Shown here: one piece after another, positions 19,051 to 30,781 of the stretch
Position numbering within the stretch: position 1 is the stretch's first letter
Layout: each line of letters starts with the position of its first letter
Source: Takakia lepidozioides
Taxonomy: Eukaryota > Streptophyta > Takakiopsida > Takakiales > Takakiaceae
Reading direction: 5' to 3'
NCBI GenBank assembly: GCA_030704615.1
Contig: CM060731.1
Location: forward strand, 27,588,001 to 27,652,000
DNA length: 64,000 nt
The notes under the pieces: generated by a model
The model's input: only the letters and a program-made list of their open reading frames with translations
Told to the model about the DNA's origin: nothing
Database searches by the model: none
Position numbers and translations under genes: made by a program

Positions 19051-21267
19051 ATATTTTATTACTTGTTTTTGCTTGGTCAACAAGTTTTCCAATAGACTGG
19101 ATTAAAATACAAACTTTTTAAGCAATTAGGAGAGGCGATCGTGACCGTCGATCAAATAGGACCCTCATGAATGAGCCCAATAGATTTGACTAAACTATAT
19201 TATTACTCATTATTTTAATAAATATTTTCTATTTTTTATTAGGACCAAAGTAGTATATAAGAGAGGCAAGGCCCCTTGCTTCTCACTTGTGCTTTCCTCT
19301 TGTTTGTTGTTGCTTTGTTTATTTCATGGGAGCTAGGTCTTAGAGAGTTGAGCTTGTGGCTCTCTAGTATTAGAAGTAAACATAGTGAGAGCAGGATAGT
19401 CCTAGCTGAAGGCCTTGTGGCCATTTGAGGCAAGAAGTAGAGGAAACGCTCCATGAAGTGAGAGACTTGAGGATGAGTAGGAGTGCCGGAGGAAGACCAG
19501 GCTTGAGTACCATTCTACCGAACGATTTAGTGCATCCCAAGCACCACTTGTTTCAGAGGGTGACTTACCATACATTCTTGACCTTTGAATTCATTCATTT
19601 CATTTGTTGTTCAAGCTTTGTCCAAGAAGGGACCTTATAAGCATTGTTTGCTAAAAATCTATAAAAACTAACCCTCTTTCAAAGATGATGTGTGTGCATC
19701 TCTATGTACATGTGTGAAGAACATAGGTGTGAAGCCCCATGAGACAGGGCCTTAGGAATCTAACCCAATTACGTCATGGAAGTGAGGGTAGATGTTCATT
19801 ATTATGTTTAAGGAGAGGGCGAGCTTGCATGAAGTGGCGAAGCTCTTGTCAAATTTCCCTTTCTAGCTTAGTGACGACGGCCATATTGCATGAGACGGCG
19901 AAGCTATCGCCAAAATTTCCATATTATTAAGTTCATATCTATGATTCATAAGCCCTCTGGCCATAGATGACCATGGGAGACATTGCTAACTAGCTTTATA
20001 AGTGGTTAACCTATTTTGTAGAGGGCTGCCAAAAAGGCAGAGCCCAACACTTAAGTGCCGGCGCCTTAGGCGCCTTTGGGTTGGAGGTCAACCAAGGAGG
20101 TTGTCTAAATCGCCATGGAGAGGCGTATCTAACACGGGTGGCGTGGCCTTCCCCCGTGGGGGGAGTTGACCCCTGGAGCAAAGTACGGGTCGCTAGTACA
20201 CTGCGTGGCAGCACGGCGCCATAGCTGGGCCCGCGCAGGTATGACACGAGCGGCATAGACGACGGAGCCTGCCTATTACCCGCTGGACCCGTGTCGGCGG
20301 CGGGCCAGCCATACCGCGCCACATAGCGCTGGCCGCGGGGTATCGGTTTTAACCGCTGGATATTACGACGGACCCCGCTAGGGATTGTTGGTCCCTGGGA
20401 CGGGTATTTTAAGGGGGGTTTTCTCCTTATGCCTTTGATTTCTTGTGCACTATTTATGGTGTTCTTCTTGCATGGGAACGAGGGCGTGTTTTAGCAAATG
20501 ATAAAAAATGGTTGGAACCATTGGATAGGCCCCAGTGAGGCCATCAATTTGATATGTATTCCGGGGCTTGTAAAAGCACGGCTCACGGGTAGATGCCACA
20601 AGCAGAGAGAAAGAGCCCAGAGACAGGGAGGAGAGAATCCCTGGGGGAGTTTCACAAGGTAGAAGATGACATGTTTCAACTTCGTTCTAGGCTGGTTGTC
20701 TGCATAAATTAATCAGATTATATTGGAAGTAGGTGGAAGAGGCGAAGGGAATGGACCCTGGGACCCACTGAATGTTTAATCATTGTTTACACACAAGGGT
20801 GGCGAGGAGATAAGAAACTGATGGGCGGCAGATTTCATTCATCCTGGCTCGGTGATGGTTTAAGTTGCTAATGCGTTCTTGAATGGTTTGGAATAGGAAT
20901 TTAGGGGCGCTCCCAAGTGGAGAACGGTTCTCCAACGCCGCTCCCGGCATAAAGGGCGTTCCCAGGGCGTTCCCCTGGTACCTTGAAGGTAATTTAGTTA
21001 GCTCCAACATCCTACGATGATTCTCTATTTCTACGAATTTCATGCATTTGTAGGATTATTTTAATGATTTGTTCTTTATTATTTAGCAGGGTAATTCTCC
21101 TTTATTAAGGGATTCTATCCGGACCCCCTTAACTTTCAAACGCAAGTTTTAAGGGCAGTATTGCCCCCTTCCGCCTACGCCATAGCCACTCTCACCCTCT
21201 CTCTCTCACACACACACCCACACACAAAAAACACACGTAGAGAGGAATGGCCACCTGATGTGCATAC
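19051..21267. other. No gene recognised; a GC-rich block at 20.0-20.45 kb
   Basis: The block from about 20,010 to 20,430 is distinctly GC-rich and has an open 103-codon minus frame (20,011-20,322). Its composition follows the base bias and no domain is visible, so I do not call it a gene. The missing downstream exons of the kinase (21,268-22,061) should lie here, but no DFG or APE motif was found. Confidence 0.4.
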
Positions 21268-21330
21268 TTGGGCTTGAGGTCGCGATGTAGAATGGGAAGT
21301 AACTTATGTTCGTGCAAAAAATCCATGCCT
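21268..21330 (-). pseudogene. Protein kinase exon with HRDLKP catalytic loop
   Basis: A 63-base minus-strand exon between a TTTGCAG acceptor and a GTATGC donor encodes GMDFLHEHKLLPILHRDLKP. This is kinase subdomains VIa-VIb with the catalytic HRD Asp and the following Lys. Its phase (1 base + 20 codons + 2 bases) fits the exon at 21,983-22,061 exactly; the joined reading passes from KFALDIAR into GMDFLHEH. The sequence resembles plant Raf-like/ankyrin (ILK-type) kinases. No downstream exon with DFG was found within 1 kb, so the gene is either truncated or has long introns. Confidence 0.65.
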
Positions 21331-21982
21331 CTGCAAAGATAATAATAAACATGTACAGTCACTGACTAAAAATGTATCATTTCTCTTTTATTGGTTCAAA
21401 GGGAGCCAGTCACCAGAAAATAACTACTAAACTGGCCAATGAGAACTTATGTTTCCATCCAGAGAGTCAACACATTCATTTCACCTCTCACAAATGGACA
21501 ACTTGATTGAGCTATGAGTCTGGTTTCAATGACAGAGATGTGAGTTGCTAATGGCAAAAGTCGGTTACACCAAGCTTTTAAATGGCCCTTCGCAAATTCT
21601 TAACATGTCTTCAAAGGAAGGCCAAGATCCTGCTCTGGAAACTACACGCCTCCAAACATCTGGAAATGACTGGCTGCCTTATATTGGAAAAGGTTGGAAG
21701 GAAGGGTTTAAAGCAGGGGCTGGAGTCTCCGATGAAACATAACCACCTCCAATAACTACTGTCCTCATGAATTTATCATCCACGTAAAGAACATTACTCA
21801 CAATAAATATAACATGTAAAGGTCCTGTGAATCAACTTCAATGACCTTGGACCTTACTTGCCTGCTTTGAGGATAAAATCAAAGTAAGAAAAAGGTCTTC
21901 CATTCATGAGGAACAGTAAACAACACTCCTCTCTATTGTCTCTCTGTCTGTATATCAAGCTACACAAAACTAGAACCATTAC

Positions 21983-22061
21983 CTAGCAATGTCAAGGGCA
22001 AATTTCACTGCAGTCACAGCATCCAATCGACCTTTCATCTCCAAAAGACTGTGCAAATGTC
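21983..22061 (-). pseudogene. Protein kinase exon upstream of the HRD exon
   Basis: Minus-strand exon reading HLHSLLEMKGRLDAVTAVKF then ALDIAR, which is kinase alpha-D/alpha-E (subdomain V-VIa), followed by a GTAATG donor. The acceptor is probably the AAG just above 22,061. Together with the 63-base exon it forms a frame-consistent pair around a 652-base intron. The N-lobe exons (glycine loop, catalytic Lys) were not found to the right up to 23 kb. Likely a gene remnant, but the exon pair itself shows no damage. Confidence 0.6.
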
Positions 22062-23053
22062 CTTGCACACCCAGAAGCATGTAAAATAGCTCCGCAAGCC
22101 AACAACCCAAGAAGCAATGTGCCCGACCTCCCATGATGGCAGGTAGAGGTGTTCCTGCAGATGTAGGATACATTACACACCCCATGGACATAGTCCCTGC
22201 TGAATACTAACCCTCCCAGAGCTAGTTATGGGGTTTCAGGTCATAAGCATATATGAGTTGCTGTAGTGCCCAGACACAGCTGATGACAATCCCGTTAAGA
22301 GAGAATGTACTCATGAGACGTTTGCTGCAGAATTGTCAAGTACCCGGCCGCTGGGGGGGGCTTGGGCCAAGGAACGGCCATTGTTTTATTAGATCTCTGG
22401 AATTACCTAGAGGTTTGATTTGTTATCATTCACCCGATGGACTGACCATTGAGGTTGAATTTTGGATCGCTCTAAGCAGAAGAGACTGACTTGGGAAAGC
22501 GGATCCGGTCCCTTCCTAGGAGGTAGGACACTTATCCACCTCGGGATTTAGGGGAGGGCATTGGGCGGAGATAGATGATCCCCGTCTCCCTGGGCTCGGG
22601 ATTCGTTTTGTGAAGGGATTTGAAGGTTCGTCCCGGCTATAAACGTGTTGGGAGTCCAGACATGTAGGGAGTAGTAATAAACAAAGACTTGGAAGACAAT
22701 TACGATTAAAGACGTAGAAAACCCATAAACAAAACGTAGGACTAGGAAACGCAAATCGCCCTGTGAAGTGGAGTTGTTAAGCTTTGTTTTGCCGGTAGGA
22801 AGTTAGACTATTTAGATCCGTCCATAGCTGCCATGGACCCCTGCACTTACCGCAGCCGAGTAGGCGGTTCGTTGAGCCCAACCTACACCGCAACTTGCCA
22901 CGACCCCCTAGGCTAGTATGCCGTTACCCTGGCCACGCGCGACCAGGGCTCGTCATATGTGTCTGACACACGCTTTGTATTGCATGATGTGGGGGAAAAT
23001 GATTTTTTTTTTTCTCTTTGCCACCGCAGTGAGAAGCTGGCCATTGGTTTTGC
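22062..23053. other. No gene recognised
   Basis: No supported frame on either strand. A short stretch near 22,210 (ACTAACCCTCCCAGAGC) resembles 56,692-56,708, suggesting scattered shared repeats. Confidence 0.4.
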
Positions 23054-23160
23054 ATGACCCCTATGTCACCTCCTCCTCCACTAAATTTACAGTTGTTATC
23101 AAACATCTATATTGCTGCAGCTGGCAGGTGGGATCTATCTGAGCAGCAGAATGTTCTCTC
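23054..23160 (+). pseudogene. PPR E-motif fragment
   Basis: The plus frame contains LQLLSNIYIAAAGRWDLSEQ, close to the E-motif VLLSNIYAAAGRWDD at 14.2 kb. No PPR units flank it. Probably a small dispersed fragment of a PPR gene. Confidence 0.4.
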
Positions 23161-23289
23161 TGCATTTTACCAGCGCCTAATAACAAGCTGTATGTCCCAT
23201 CACATTTCACATGAGCTTGTTCTTCTTTGTACAACAATTTGACACATAGAATAGTTATATAACTACATGTTATGTGCTAACTCTCTTTC

Positions 23290-23580
23290 TCAAAAAGATG
23301 CAGAGAGGAAAGGGAGATTGTCAATGCCCAATGTGAGGGTGGCCTGAAGACAATATCCGTTTTTTGGTACAATGTCTGGGGGTATTCTCATCAGGCTGAG
23401 CCTGACCTCTCTGAACTTGTTTCTAGTCTGTGACATAGGAGAGGCCATCATTGATGACCTCAAGGGTTTACCCACCCTTGGCACTAGACTGAAATATAAA
23501 CTCGGGCAACCTGAAGACACATGGATAGCATTGTGGCTACTAACAAATGAAGAAAGAAAGAAGGTGGGTCTCTTTTGAAC
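23290..23580 (+). pseudogene. Rearranged LINE 3' (zinc-knuckle) fragment
   Basis: The plus strand holds pieces related to the LINE 3' copies at 56.9-58.8 kb, including SLTSLNLFLVCDIGEA and [15 protein letters not shown] degenerate zinc-binding segment comes before instead of after them, so the order is scrambled. Confidence 0.5.
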
Positions 23581-23616
23581 ATATTCATGAAAGCTCACAA
23601 AACAAACTACCTTCAA

Positions 23617-24184
23617 TTTCGAAGAGAAATACGCATATCCGCATCAGTACTTTTTATCAAGACACATTTTGTTCAAAACAATAATATTGGTCACTGAGTT
23701 TATGTAGACAACTATTTTTGTTAAGAATCTTCAAATAATATGGAAAAACAATATGTTAATGCGGAGAGGCAGACAAAATAAACCATTTGAATCTACACCA
23801 ATTGCAAATAAAGATGAAAAAGATATCATATAAACAACATTCATAATCCAAATCAAATCATAATTCTGCTTGTTAATCATAATCAAATCAGATTATAATT
23901 CTGCTTGTTGTATCAAAATGAGCCACAATCATTACACCGGTCAAATGAATCTTGAAATGAAATATAGAGGAAAAATACAGAAAAATACAAAAATACAGAA
24001 AAGGGGTTCCATTCCCCCTCACTTCTTGGGCATAGATAGAGGTAGCTATATCAAACAATGAAATACAAAGATGTGACATACATGGATGTAAGACCATGGA
24101 ATGACCCACCCCTTTTTGTGCCAATTGAACGTAGTTCTCAGAATTCGTCGCTAGTAGTGCGGAGCAACGCGAAGCCCTAAGAAT
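23617..24184. other. No gene; AT-rich
   Basis: AT-rich with simple tracts (AAAATACAG repeats near 23,975-24,003). No coding feature. Confidence 0.45.
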
Positions 24185-24190
24185 CCAATT

Positions 24191-24260
24191 GGGTTGTAAG
24201 CTGTGGTGGGTAGCCTGATGGTAAGGTGATAGCGTTGCAGGCGGCGAGGTTTCGAGACCA
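24191..24260 (+). mobile_element. Possible tRNA-derived SINE head
   Basis: An A-box-like TAGCCTGATGGTAAGG is followed about 30 bases later by a B-box-like GGTTTCGAGACC, as in RNA polymerase III promoters of tRNA-derived SINEs. It does not fold as a complete tRNA by eye. Confidence 0.4.
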
Positions 24261-24264
24261 AGCG

Positions 24265-24376
24265 TGGGTTACACTGACTGGAGTTACACTCCATTCTGTG
24301 TAACCCCGAGTGAAGTTACACACCTAAGTAACCCCAAGTGGAGTTACGTCATCGTGTAATCCCAACTGGAGTTGAC
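24265..24376 (+). repeat. Short tandem/inverted repeat of TGTAACCCC and GGAGTTAC
   Basis: Three to four units of about 27 bases alternate TGTAACCCCRAGTG with RAGTTACAC. The two halves are roughly complementary, so the array can form several small hairpins. It directly follows the SINE-like head. Confidence 0.6.
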
Positions 24377-24380
24377 ACTA

Positions 24381-25051
24381 CTTCAATTCCATGTCACTCT
24401 CAAGAGAAGGTGGGAAAGATTTGACATACCGAAACCGGCATACTATCCTGTCAGAGGTTGCATGTGTGCATTAAGTTCTTACATTATTCCTATTATCTTT
24501 CGTCAATCAGTCAATGGTAATGTTGATGAAAAACACTTCAACTCCTGGAATCCACCAGCTGACATAACTAAAAGCTATAGTTTTAATTGTTTAAAATATA
24601 GACAAGAATAAAAATCTAATATTAAGAATTTTAAATTTTTATTCGTTATTATCTTTATCATATTTATTATATATATATGTACGATTGTAATATATTAGTA
24701 ATTTGAAACTTGTTCATCCCAAAACCAACGGATTAAACTTGTGAGATTTCGATAAGTGGGTAAACCATTGATTTCTGTTTTGTGGTTTTATCTTAATTAG
24801 TATACCATACAGACGTGTTGTAACATACGTTGAATGTGTGAAGAAACAAAAGAATGGAATAAAGTAATATAAGAGCACATTTGCAAAAATAAAAAAGGTA
24901 TATATATGTATTTCTGGTTTTTCCCTTCCCATGCAGCTTATGACAACGATGACATGGTGATGATGACGGTTTTCAAGAACCAGTTTTTTTCTTTTTCTTT
25001 TTTTTCCTTCTGGCAGTCCAGGGAGCTTCAAAAAAATATGGAACATGCAGT
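24381..25051. other. No gene; AT-rich with TA dinucleotide tract
   Basis: Contains a TATATATATA tract near 24,669. No coding feature. Confidence 0.45.
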
Positions 25052-25092
25052 GGCACTAGGGCACCCTATTCCTGCTCTACACTAAAACTAGT
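25052..25092 (+). repeat. Dispersed 43-bp repeat, copy B
   Basis: Near-identical to 17,663-17,705 in the same orientation. See copy A. Confidence 0.75.
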
Positions 25093-25809
25093 CGGGGGTC
25101 CTAATTAGTCACTTGAACTAAATGAGCGGTACCAGCGCATATGGATGAATGCTGCTCGTAATGGATGAATATGATTTAATCAATAGACTGTTCGTCAACC
25201 ACTTGTGCGCCAGCAGGACGACAAAATATGTTCCAATTTGCCAACAGGTTCGTGCGTTAAATACGCAGGGCCCACATGTCCAGTGGTATGTACTGAATGA
25301 TTGGACGAGCGTTGGATAGCATTCATCCAGATGGCGTCGTCAGAGCCAGATCCGGATAAAAAGTAGCTGTGGTCGGCGACGAGCTCAGACAAGCTGCACG
25401 GCCAACCGCGCAGGCCAACAGCGCGATCCCTGGCGGCGGCGTGGGGCATGGTCGGCGCGGTGTGGACACTGTTCCATTAATGTCCATACCTGCACCCCTC
25501 CACTCCCATCATCCATGACTGTCAAGGCTCCTAACTTCTCAGATCCCAGTGTCTGTTACACTGACTCTGTAAGTATCATTAAGTATCATTAAGTATCATT
25601 AAAGTAAATATATATATTGATGTAGGGCCCGGATTACATTTGTTTTTAATTTGTTTTTTAGAGAAAGGGGATTACATTACATATTCTCTGAAATACAAGC
25701 AAAATATTTAAAATAAAACAAAACAAAACATATTTTAGGCTCCTCCCCAGAAAATACTACCCACGCAATAACTAGGAAAGGGAATCTTCCAAGTAACAGA
25801 TATACAAAA
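25093..25809. other. No gene recognised
   Basis: Includes three copies of AAGTATCATT at about 25,570-25,602. No domain-bearing frame. Confidence 0.4.
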
Positions 25810-26040
25810 GTGGCTATATAACAGGTGGCACGTTTGTACAGGTCGACGTAACCAAAATCTGGCTCATAATATTCAACTACTGACACTTTCTAACGAATTT
25901 TTTGATCTTTACCCTCCATAATACCTTGTATGTATGTATGTATGTATGACGCCAGCCGAAGCTAGCGTAAATAAGAGCCCTTCCCCGCATTCCTTTGTAC
26001 AAGTAGCTAGCTGACCCATTTTCCAGGTTGAAATCATATC
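25810..26040 (+). repeat. Dispersed repeat family R1, copy 1 (with an inserted 46-bp arm)
   Basis: Ordered blocks ACAGGTGGCACGT, ACTGACACTTTC, CCTTTGTACAAGTAGCT and CCATTTTCCAGGTTGAAATC recur at 26,600-26,745 and, reverse-complemented, at 44,715-44,890. This copy is interrupted by about 55 bases that contain the left arm of the 46-bp inverted repeat. Confidence 0.65.
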
Positions 26041-26393
26041 CAATATGTATCCCCACATATATCAATGGCAAAATAATACATACAATAGCAAATTTGAATA
26101 ATTATACTCAACATCCATTGGCTTTGTAACAGTAATTGGGAAATAGGAACTGATAATGGGTGGTGTGACCCTATTATTTTTGCTTGCAAAACCCCCCTAC
26201 TACGAACCATGCACTTCAGAGCCATCACTTCACTTCCAGCCATTCTCCTTAACAAACGAAAGATTGAGAGTGGCCAGCTTGGCGCTTAAGTAATTGGTTC
26301 TGGTTTCTATAAAGCCCACCCCCGTAAGGAGTACCCATATGGTAAGAGGCTCTTATTTACGCTAGCTTCGGCTGGCGTCATACATACATACAT
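25934..26393. mobile_element. Foldback/MITE-like element with perfect 46-bp inverted ends
   Basis: Bases 25,934-25,979 and 26,348-26,393 are exact reverse complements (core GCCAGCCGAAGCTAGCGTAA) with (TGTA)n at the outer ends. The 368-base interior has no coding frame. Comparison with the other R1 copies shows the left arm is extra sequence inside R1. Either a foldback element or an inverted local duplication of the arm. Confidence 0.6.
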
Positions 26394-26599
26394 TCTTGCA
26401 AAACATCTCTCTTTTCTTCAATGGATAGTATTGATTTCATGACATCCTAATATCTTTGCTCAACATATGTTCGTAAAACACTAATTACATAAGAGAAATA
26501 TCCGCGGTTTCGATCTAGGGTTGCAGAAAGTTGTCTTGTTCTTTATCTCCAGAATTTGCGAAATCCTTCTTTTGCAACATCGCATATCATGTAGGTTGG

Positions 26600-26745
26600 T
26601 ACTTGCATGATGGTCCATGTGGGCAAAATCAAGCTCTTAATATTCAATTACTGGCGCTTTCCGACGATGTTTTTGATTTTTACATCCCATACTTCCCTTG
26701 TACAAATTGGTGACCCATTTCCAGGTCGAGATCTGACGATTTTTT
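26600..26745 (+). repeat. Dispersed repeat family R1, copy 2 (uninterrupted)
   Basis: Shares TTACTGGCGCTTTCCGACGA, CCCTTGTACAAATTGGTGAC and CCATTTCCAGGTCGAGATCT-type blocks with copies 1 and 3. It lacks the 55-base insertion seen in copy 1. Confidence 0.65.
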
Positions 26746-26746
26746 A

Positions 26747-28934
26747 CTAGACAAAAAAAACAATGGTCCGAAGATTAGTTATACATGACGTAACCCACAA
26801 TCTTCCAAGTGATCCCAATCGAGTTGCTCCATTTAGGAGCTTTGCCGCAACATCCGCATCCGCAGTTGGATGGGGATGAAGTTTGACGGAAAAAACTAGC
26901 TTCAAGTCTGAGGAAGCCTCTCCTTTAAAAAAAACACAAATTGGGCCTATGATTTCTCCCACCCGAGCATTGCCCACCTTAAACAGGTTTGTTACAACTA
27001 CTTGATCCAAAACAATGGTAGAAGCACGAGAATAGTACAATACAACATTCCTTTTGTGCTTGCAATCAGCAGTAATGTAGCACTCTCATTTCTTTACCTT
27101 GTACTTAGGCATATCTTTCTCTGCCCTCCTCTTCCCCTCATAGGTGTGTCACTTGGGGGCCATGACTTTGGGAGACTGGTTGATAGTGGAGCAAATCTTG
27201 CACTTCACAAGATGAAGACTACCATTTGCTGCAAGCTGATCGTCACGCTGCTCACTCCAACTAGAACCTTCTGGTCAAGTCATAGTTATGTTTGAACTTC
27301 TTCTTTGGTACAGATCCCTGTAAATCATCTTTTTCCTCACTATCATGTGTATTGGAGGAACAAACGATTGAGATTGGGTACTAATATGAGGGTCAGCCAT
27401 AACTTGTTCATTTAGCTTGGAATTGGACGGTCTGAACTACCCGTCCCTCAGCATCACTCGGCAAATGCATGGAATCACAAATGAAACACAGGGGCTGGGC
27501 ATTGCCCATATTCTTGGAGCTCACCAAGTACTTGTCAAGGAAAGAATGCAGAGGCATGTGTTTCGTAGTAGGTTTCGTCATTGCCCTTAGACTCATGAAT
27601 TTAAGATTCCCCAAAAAAACCTATCTCGCTAAACTACAACATACACGACCTCTCTTGAGAATTTATACAACCCTAAAGGGCATCATCTAAGCAAGCATAA
27701 CACAGTGAACGGAAAACACATTTCTCTGAGTGCAGTGGAAGCACTAAGCAGAAGCCATTCTCTGTAATTGCAAGCCTTATTCGGAAACCCATAAGTTCCG
27801 TGAATTCCACAATCAATTTGCTCAAGTTATAAGCATGCACTTGGGATTCACAACCATTGCCAGTCTCCCATGCAGAATCCACCTTGTAGAATCCAAAGAT
27901 CAAGCCACAAAACACACAGAATGGGGGCGTAGAGGATGAATGTAGTGTACCTTGCCTGCCGCCCCCGTCTCTTTTCCTTCATCGTGCCACCACCCCTCCT
28001 TCGCAACAGCAAAGCACCATATCAGCTAGCCCCCCCCCCCATTCAAGCAGCGTTGAAGGCCTGCTCCAAAGTTTTGAAACAACAACCTAATTCCTGGCGA
28101 CGAGCCTTAGTACCTCACGAACAAAAGAGGCCACACCATTTCCTCGGGCAATACAACTCTCTGGCGATGGCCAGCGCCTCCACTCTGCTCTACCTCATGA
28201 TTGGATGGTGGAGGGTGGTGCACATGGCAAAATCAGGCTGAACCCCGGCGCGATGGGGTGCCAGCCCTTGGATTTAGCCCCCCCCCCCCACCCCTTCCCA
28301 AGTGAAAACACAAGGTTCCCACGGTGCTTTCTGGCAGTAGCTGGTCAGGGCCCCGCCCCGTTTTGGCGATATTTTTTCTTTTTGCCCCTGGAAATCGCAG
28401 AGGGGTGTCGCGGGCCCTTGGATTTTGGTGCTTTTAGGCTTTTTTTCGCCTGAAAAAGAGGGGCTGCTCACCATACGCCTCCCTAACATAATGATGGAGT
28501 GGCAATTTGGTGAGCCATTGTTGGTCATGCCCTTAGAGCTTTGGTGTCCTACAAAAGAATAACACATTAGGAAAAACAAAGTCACAATAACCAACACCAT
28601 CCAAAACACGCGCCAACCAATAAATAAACAATTAAATTAATATAATGAGGCAAACAACGGGAATGTCAACAAAATAAATCAAGGTATCGGATTTCGCCAG
28701 CGAAATTTCAAGGTATTGTTGCATAGGTCATTAATTCCAATGGTTTCGTGGGCAAAACAAAATGAGTTGTGTTGGTTTTGCATATAAGGGACGATGTGAG
28801 GTTGTTTTATTTCACTAACAAATTGTTACATGCTTATTGTAGTAGGTCATTACCCATGCTTTCCTGGGCGGAACAAAATGAATTGTGTCTAGTTTTGCAT
28901 ATTAGTGATTGCTATGAGTGTCAATTAGTGATTT
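26747..28934 (-). other. No certain gene; three unrecognised minus frames
   Basis: Minus frames at 26,747-27,040, 27,408-27,614 (LHSFLDKYLVSSKNMGNAQP) and 27,673-27,915 (HAYNLSKLIVEFTELMGFRI) look weakly protein-like and share a strand, but I found no splice-consistent way to join them and no family. From 28.0 kb on there are C-tracts and no coding signal. Treat as unannotated. Confidence 0.25.
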
Positions 28935-28985
28935 TTATTTTTATTTTATTTTTCAAAAGAAACCCGGGAGCGACTGCTCATTTTT
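28935..28985 (-). repeat. SINE-like tail motif, copy 1
   Basis: On the minus strand GAGCAGTCGCTCCCGGGTTTC is followed by an A-rich tail. The same tail occurs on the plus strand near 46,205 and 48,610. Confidence 0.6.
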
Positions 28986-29639
28986 TTTCTTAAATTTGAA
29001 AAATAGAACGAGTGGCTACAAGAAATAGCTATATATGGCCCTGAAATTTGGCAAGGAAATCGTTGTTCCACCACTACATTACAATTTGTGGGTCTCAAGA
29101 TCAGAAAGAAATTGACCAAAGGCCACAATTTGATTTGGTGGGAGTATTGTGTGGGAGCTCAAATTCTAGGTCCACAAACACATTACAATATTTTTACTTC
29201 CAATGCAGTCCTATCAAATTTGGAGGTGTGATACACAACTAATAAGCTAGCATAATATTATACGGTCTTTCCGTGGAACTCTTTAAAGTTTTGTGGCAAG
29301 AGATGGGGGAGGATTTCTTGGATATGACAAATGATGTTCTTGCTAACAGGATCATGCCTTCCCAACTCTTGCAGGGTTTTATTTCGTACTTGCTTGTGCT
29401 ATTTGTCAGGACCCTACCGGACTAATTAATTTTTCTTGAAGAAGGGGTCTGGTGTAGGCTTTTAGGGATTTCTGCAGTTGCGGCAACGATCATAATAAAT
29501 AATGAAAAAGCATGATGTTTGCATGTGTATATGATTAATTCATGCAACAAATTGACAGGGCAGGGTGGGTCTCGAGGTCGAAAAGTGTATGTTCGGCCTT
29601 GGATGGGCTTCAATTTAAATTTTTCGGCAATCTGTTTTT
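28986..29639. other. No gene recognised
   Basis: Only short frames. Probably the degraded upstream part of the LINE that becomes recognisable at 29,640. Confidence 0.35.
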
Positions 29640-30590
29640 TCGTTTAACTATCATCGGACAACGTAGGTAGGTATGGTACTCTCATTCACAAAAAAGGTGA
29701 TAGGGATATAATTACCAATTATAGACCTACCACGCTTCTTAATTCCACTTATAAAATTATTGCTAAAACTTTGGCATTGCGCTTGCAACCTCTTCTCTAT
29801 AAACTTATTTGCATTGAGCAGATGGGGTTTATGAAAAACAGGATGATCCTAGATAACATTATGTTGGCCAATGAGCTAGTGCATTAAGCTCATGACTCCA
29901 ATCCGCCCCTATCCTTGACTATGAAAAGGCCTTTGATAGTGTTGATTGGTCCTTTCTATTAGGAGCGCTTGAGAAGTTGGTATCATTGGCAACTTTCTGA
30001 ACTGGATAAAGATCATTCTTTTTTCGGCCTCCAGCAAAGTGGTTGTCAATGGAGTTCTCCTCCTCCTTCCATTTGCACAGATGTGTGTGACAGGGTTGCC
30101 CACTGGCACATTGATGTACGTAGCTGATACCTTGGGTCACCTTTTGGATTCAGACAGTGGTGTTCAAGGGCTTAAAATTCCACGACCCATGCCTACTTCC
30201 TACAAGAATAAGTCCTCACTTTATGCAGACCATACTCTACTTCTAATTTTACCTCTCCTTTTTGCATTGCTTGGGGGCTTAAGATAAACTAGCCCAAATT
30301 TGTGGCCATTCTCTTGCAACTCACACATGAGGCTACATTCTCTCGACATGCCGAGCCTTGGGAACAAGTTCTCGGGGTTTGCTGGCTTCAGATGGGCGAG
30401 CCCATAACCTCTTAGGTCACCTTGTTGGTCACGATCTTTTTGACCAACAACGTTGTGAGGTTGTGATTGCCAAGCTAACTCGTTGGTTTTTACAACTCCT
30501 GGGGAAAAGGTGGCTTCATGTGTTTTAGAACCTCTACATCAACAATTATCTGTTATCTGGCATGACAACTTCCCGGCATGTTGGGAGAAC
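29640..30590 (+). pseudogene. L1-type LINE reverse transcriptase, degenerate
   Basis: In changing plus frames: NYRPTTLLNSTYKIIAKTLA, LALRLQPLLYKLICIEQMGF, MKNRMILDNIMLANELVH and a stop; then the region encoding DYEKAFD-type residues; VVNGVL, ADTLGHLLDSDSGVQGLKI, and YADH at 30,222-30,233 in place of the catalytic YADD. A downstream part reads DLFDQQRCEVVIAKLTRWFL, as in plant L1 elements after the RT core. LINE RTs copy element RNA at the integration site. Stops, frameshifts and the altered YADD box make it inactive. ORF1 and endonuclease were not recognised. Confidence 0.75.
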
Positions 30591-30781
30591 TTAGGTTAAT
30601 GTGCAGCAATCTCCTGCTGAAGGGGAGGAATCAGACATCTATTGGAGACATAACGTAACTTTAGGAAAGGGAAACCTGAAGCGCAATTGTCCGTTGAAAC
30701 CTCAAAGCGTAAGAGGGGTAGTTTCTGCTCTTGATCTTCCCGCAAACTGTCTATCTTGATTATACTTTTGGTTAGGGGGCC

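Noticed and set aside
20011-20322. 103-codon minus frame in a GC-rich block
   Set aside because: Pro/Ala/Gly/Arg-rich composition follows GC bias, overlaps no conserved motif and has no neighbouring exon.
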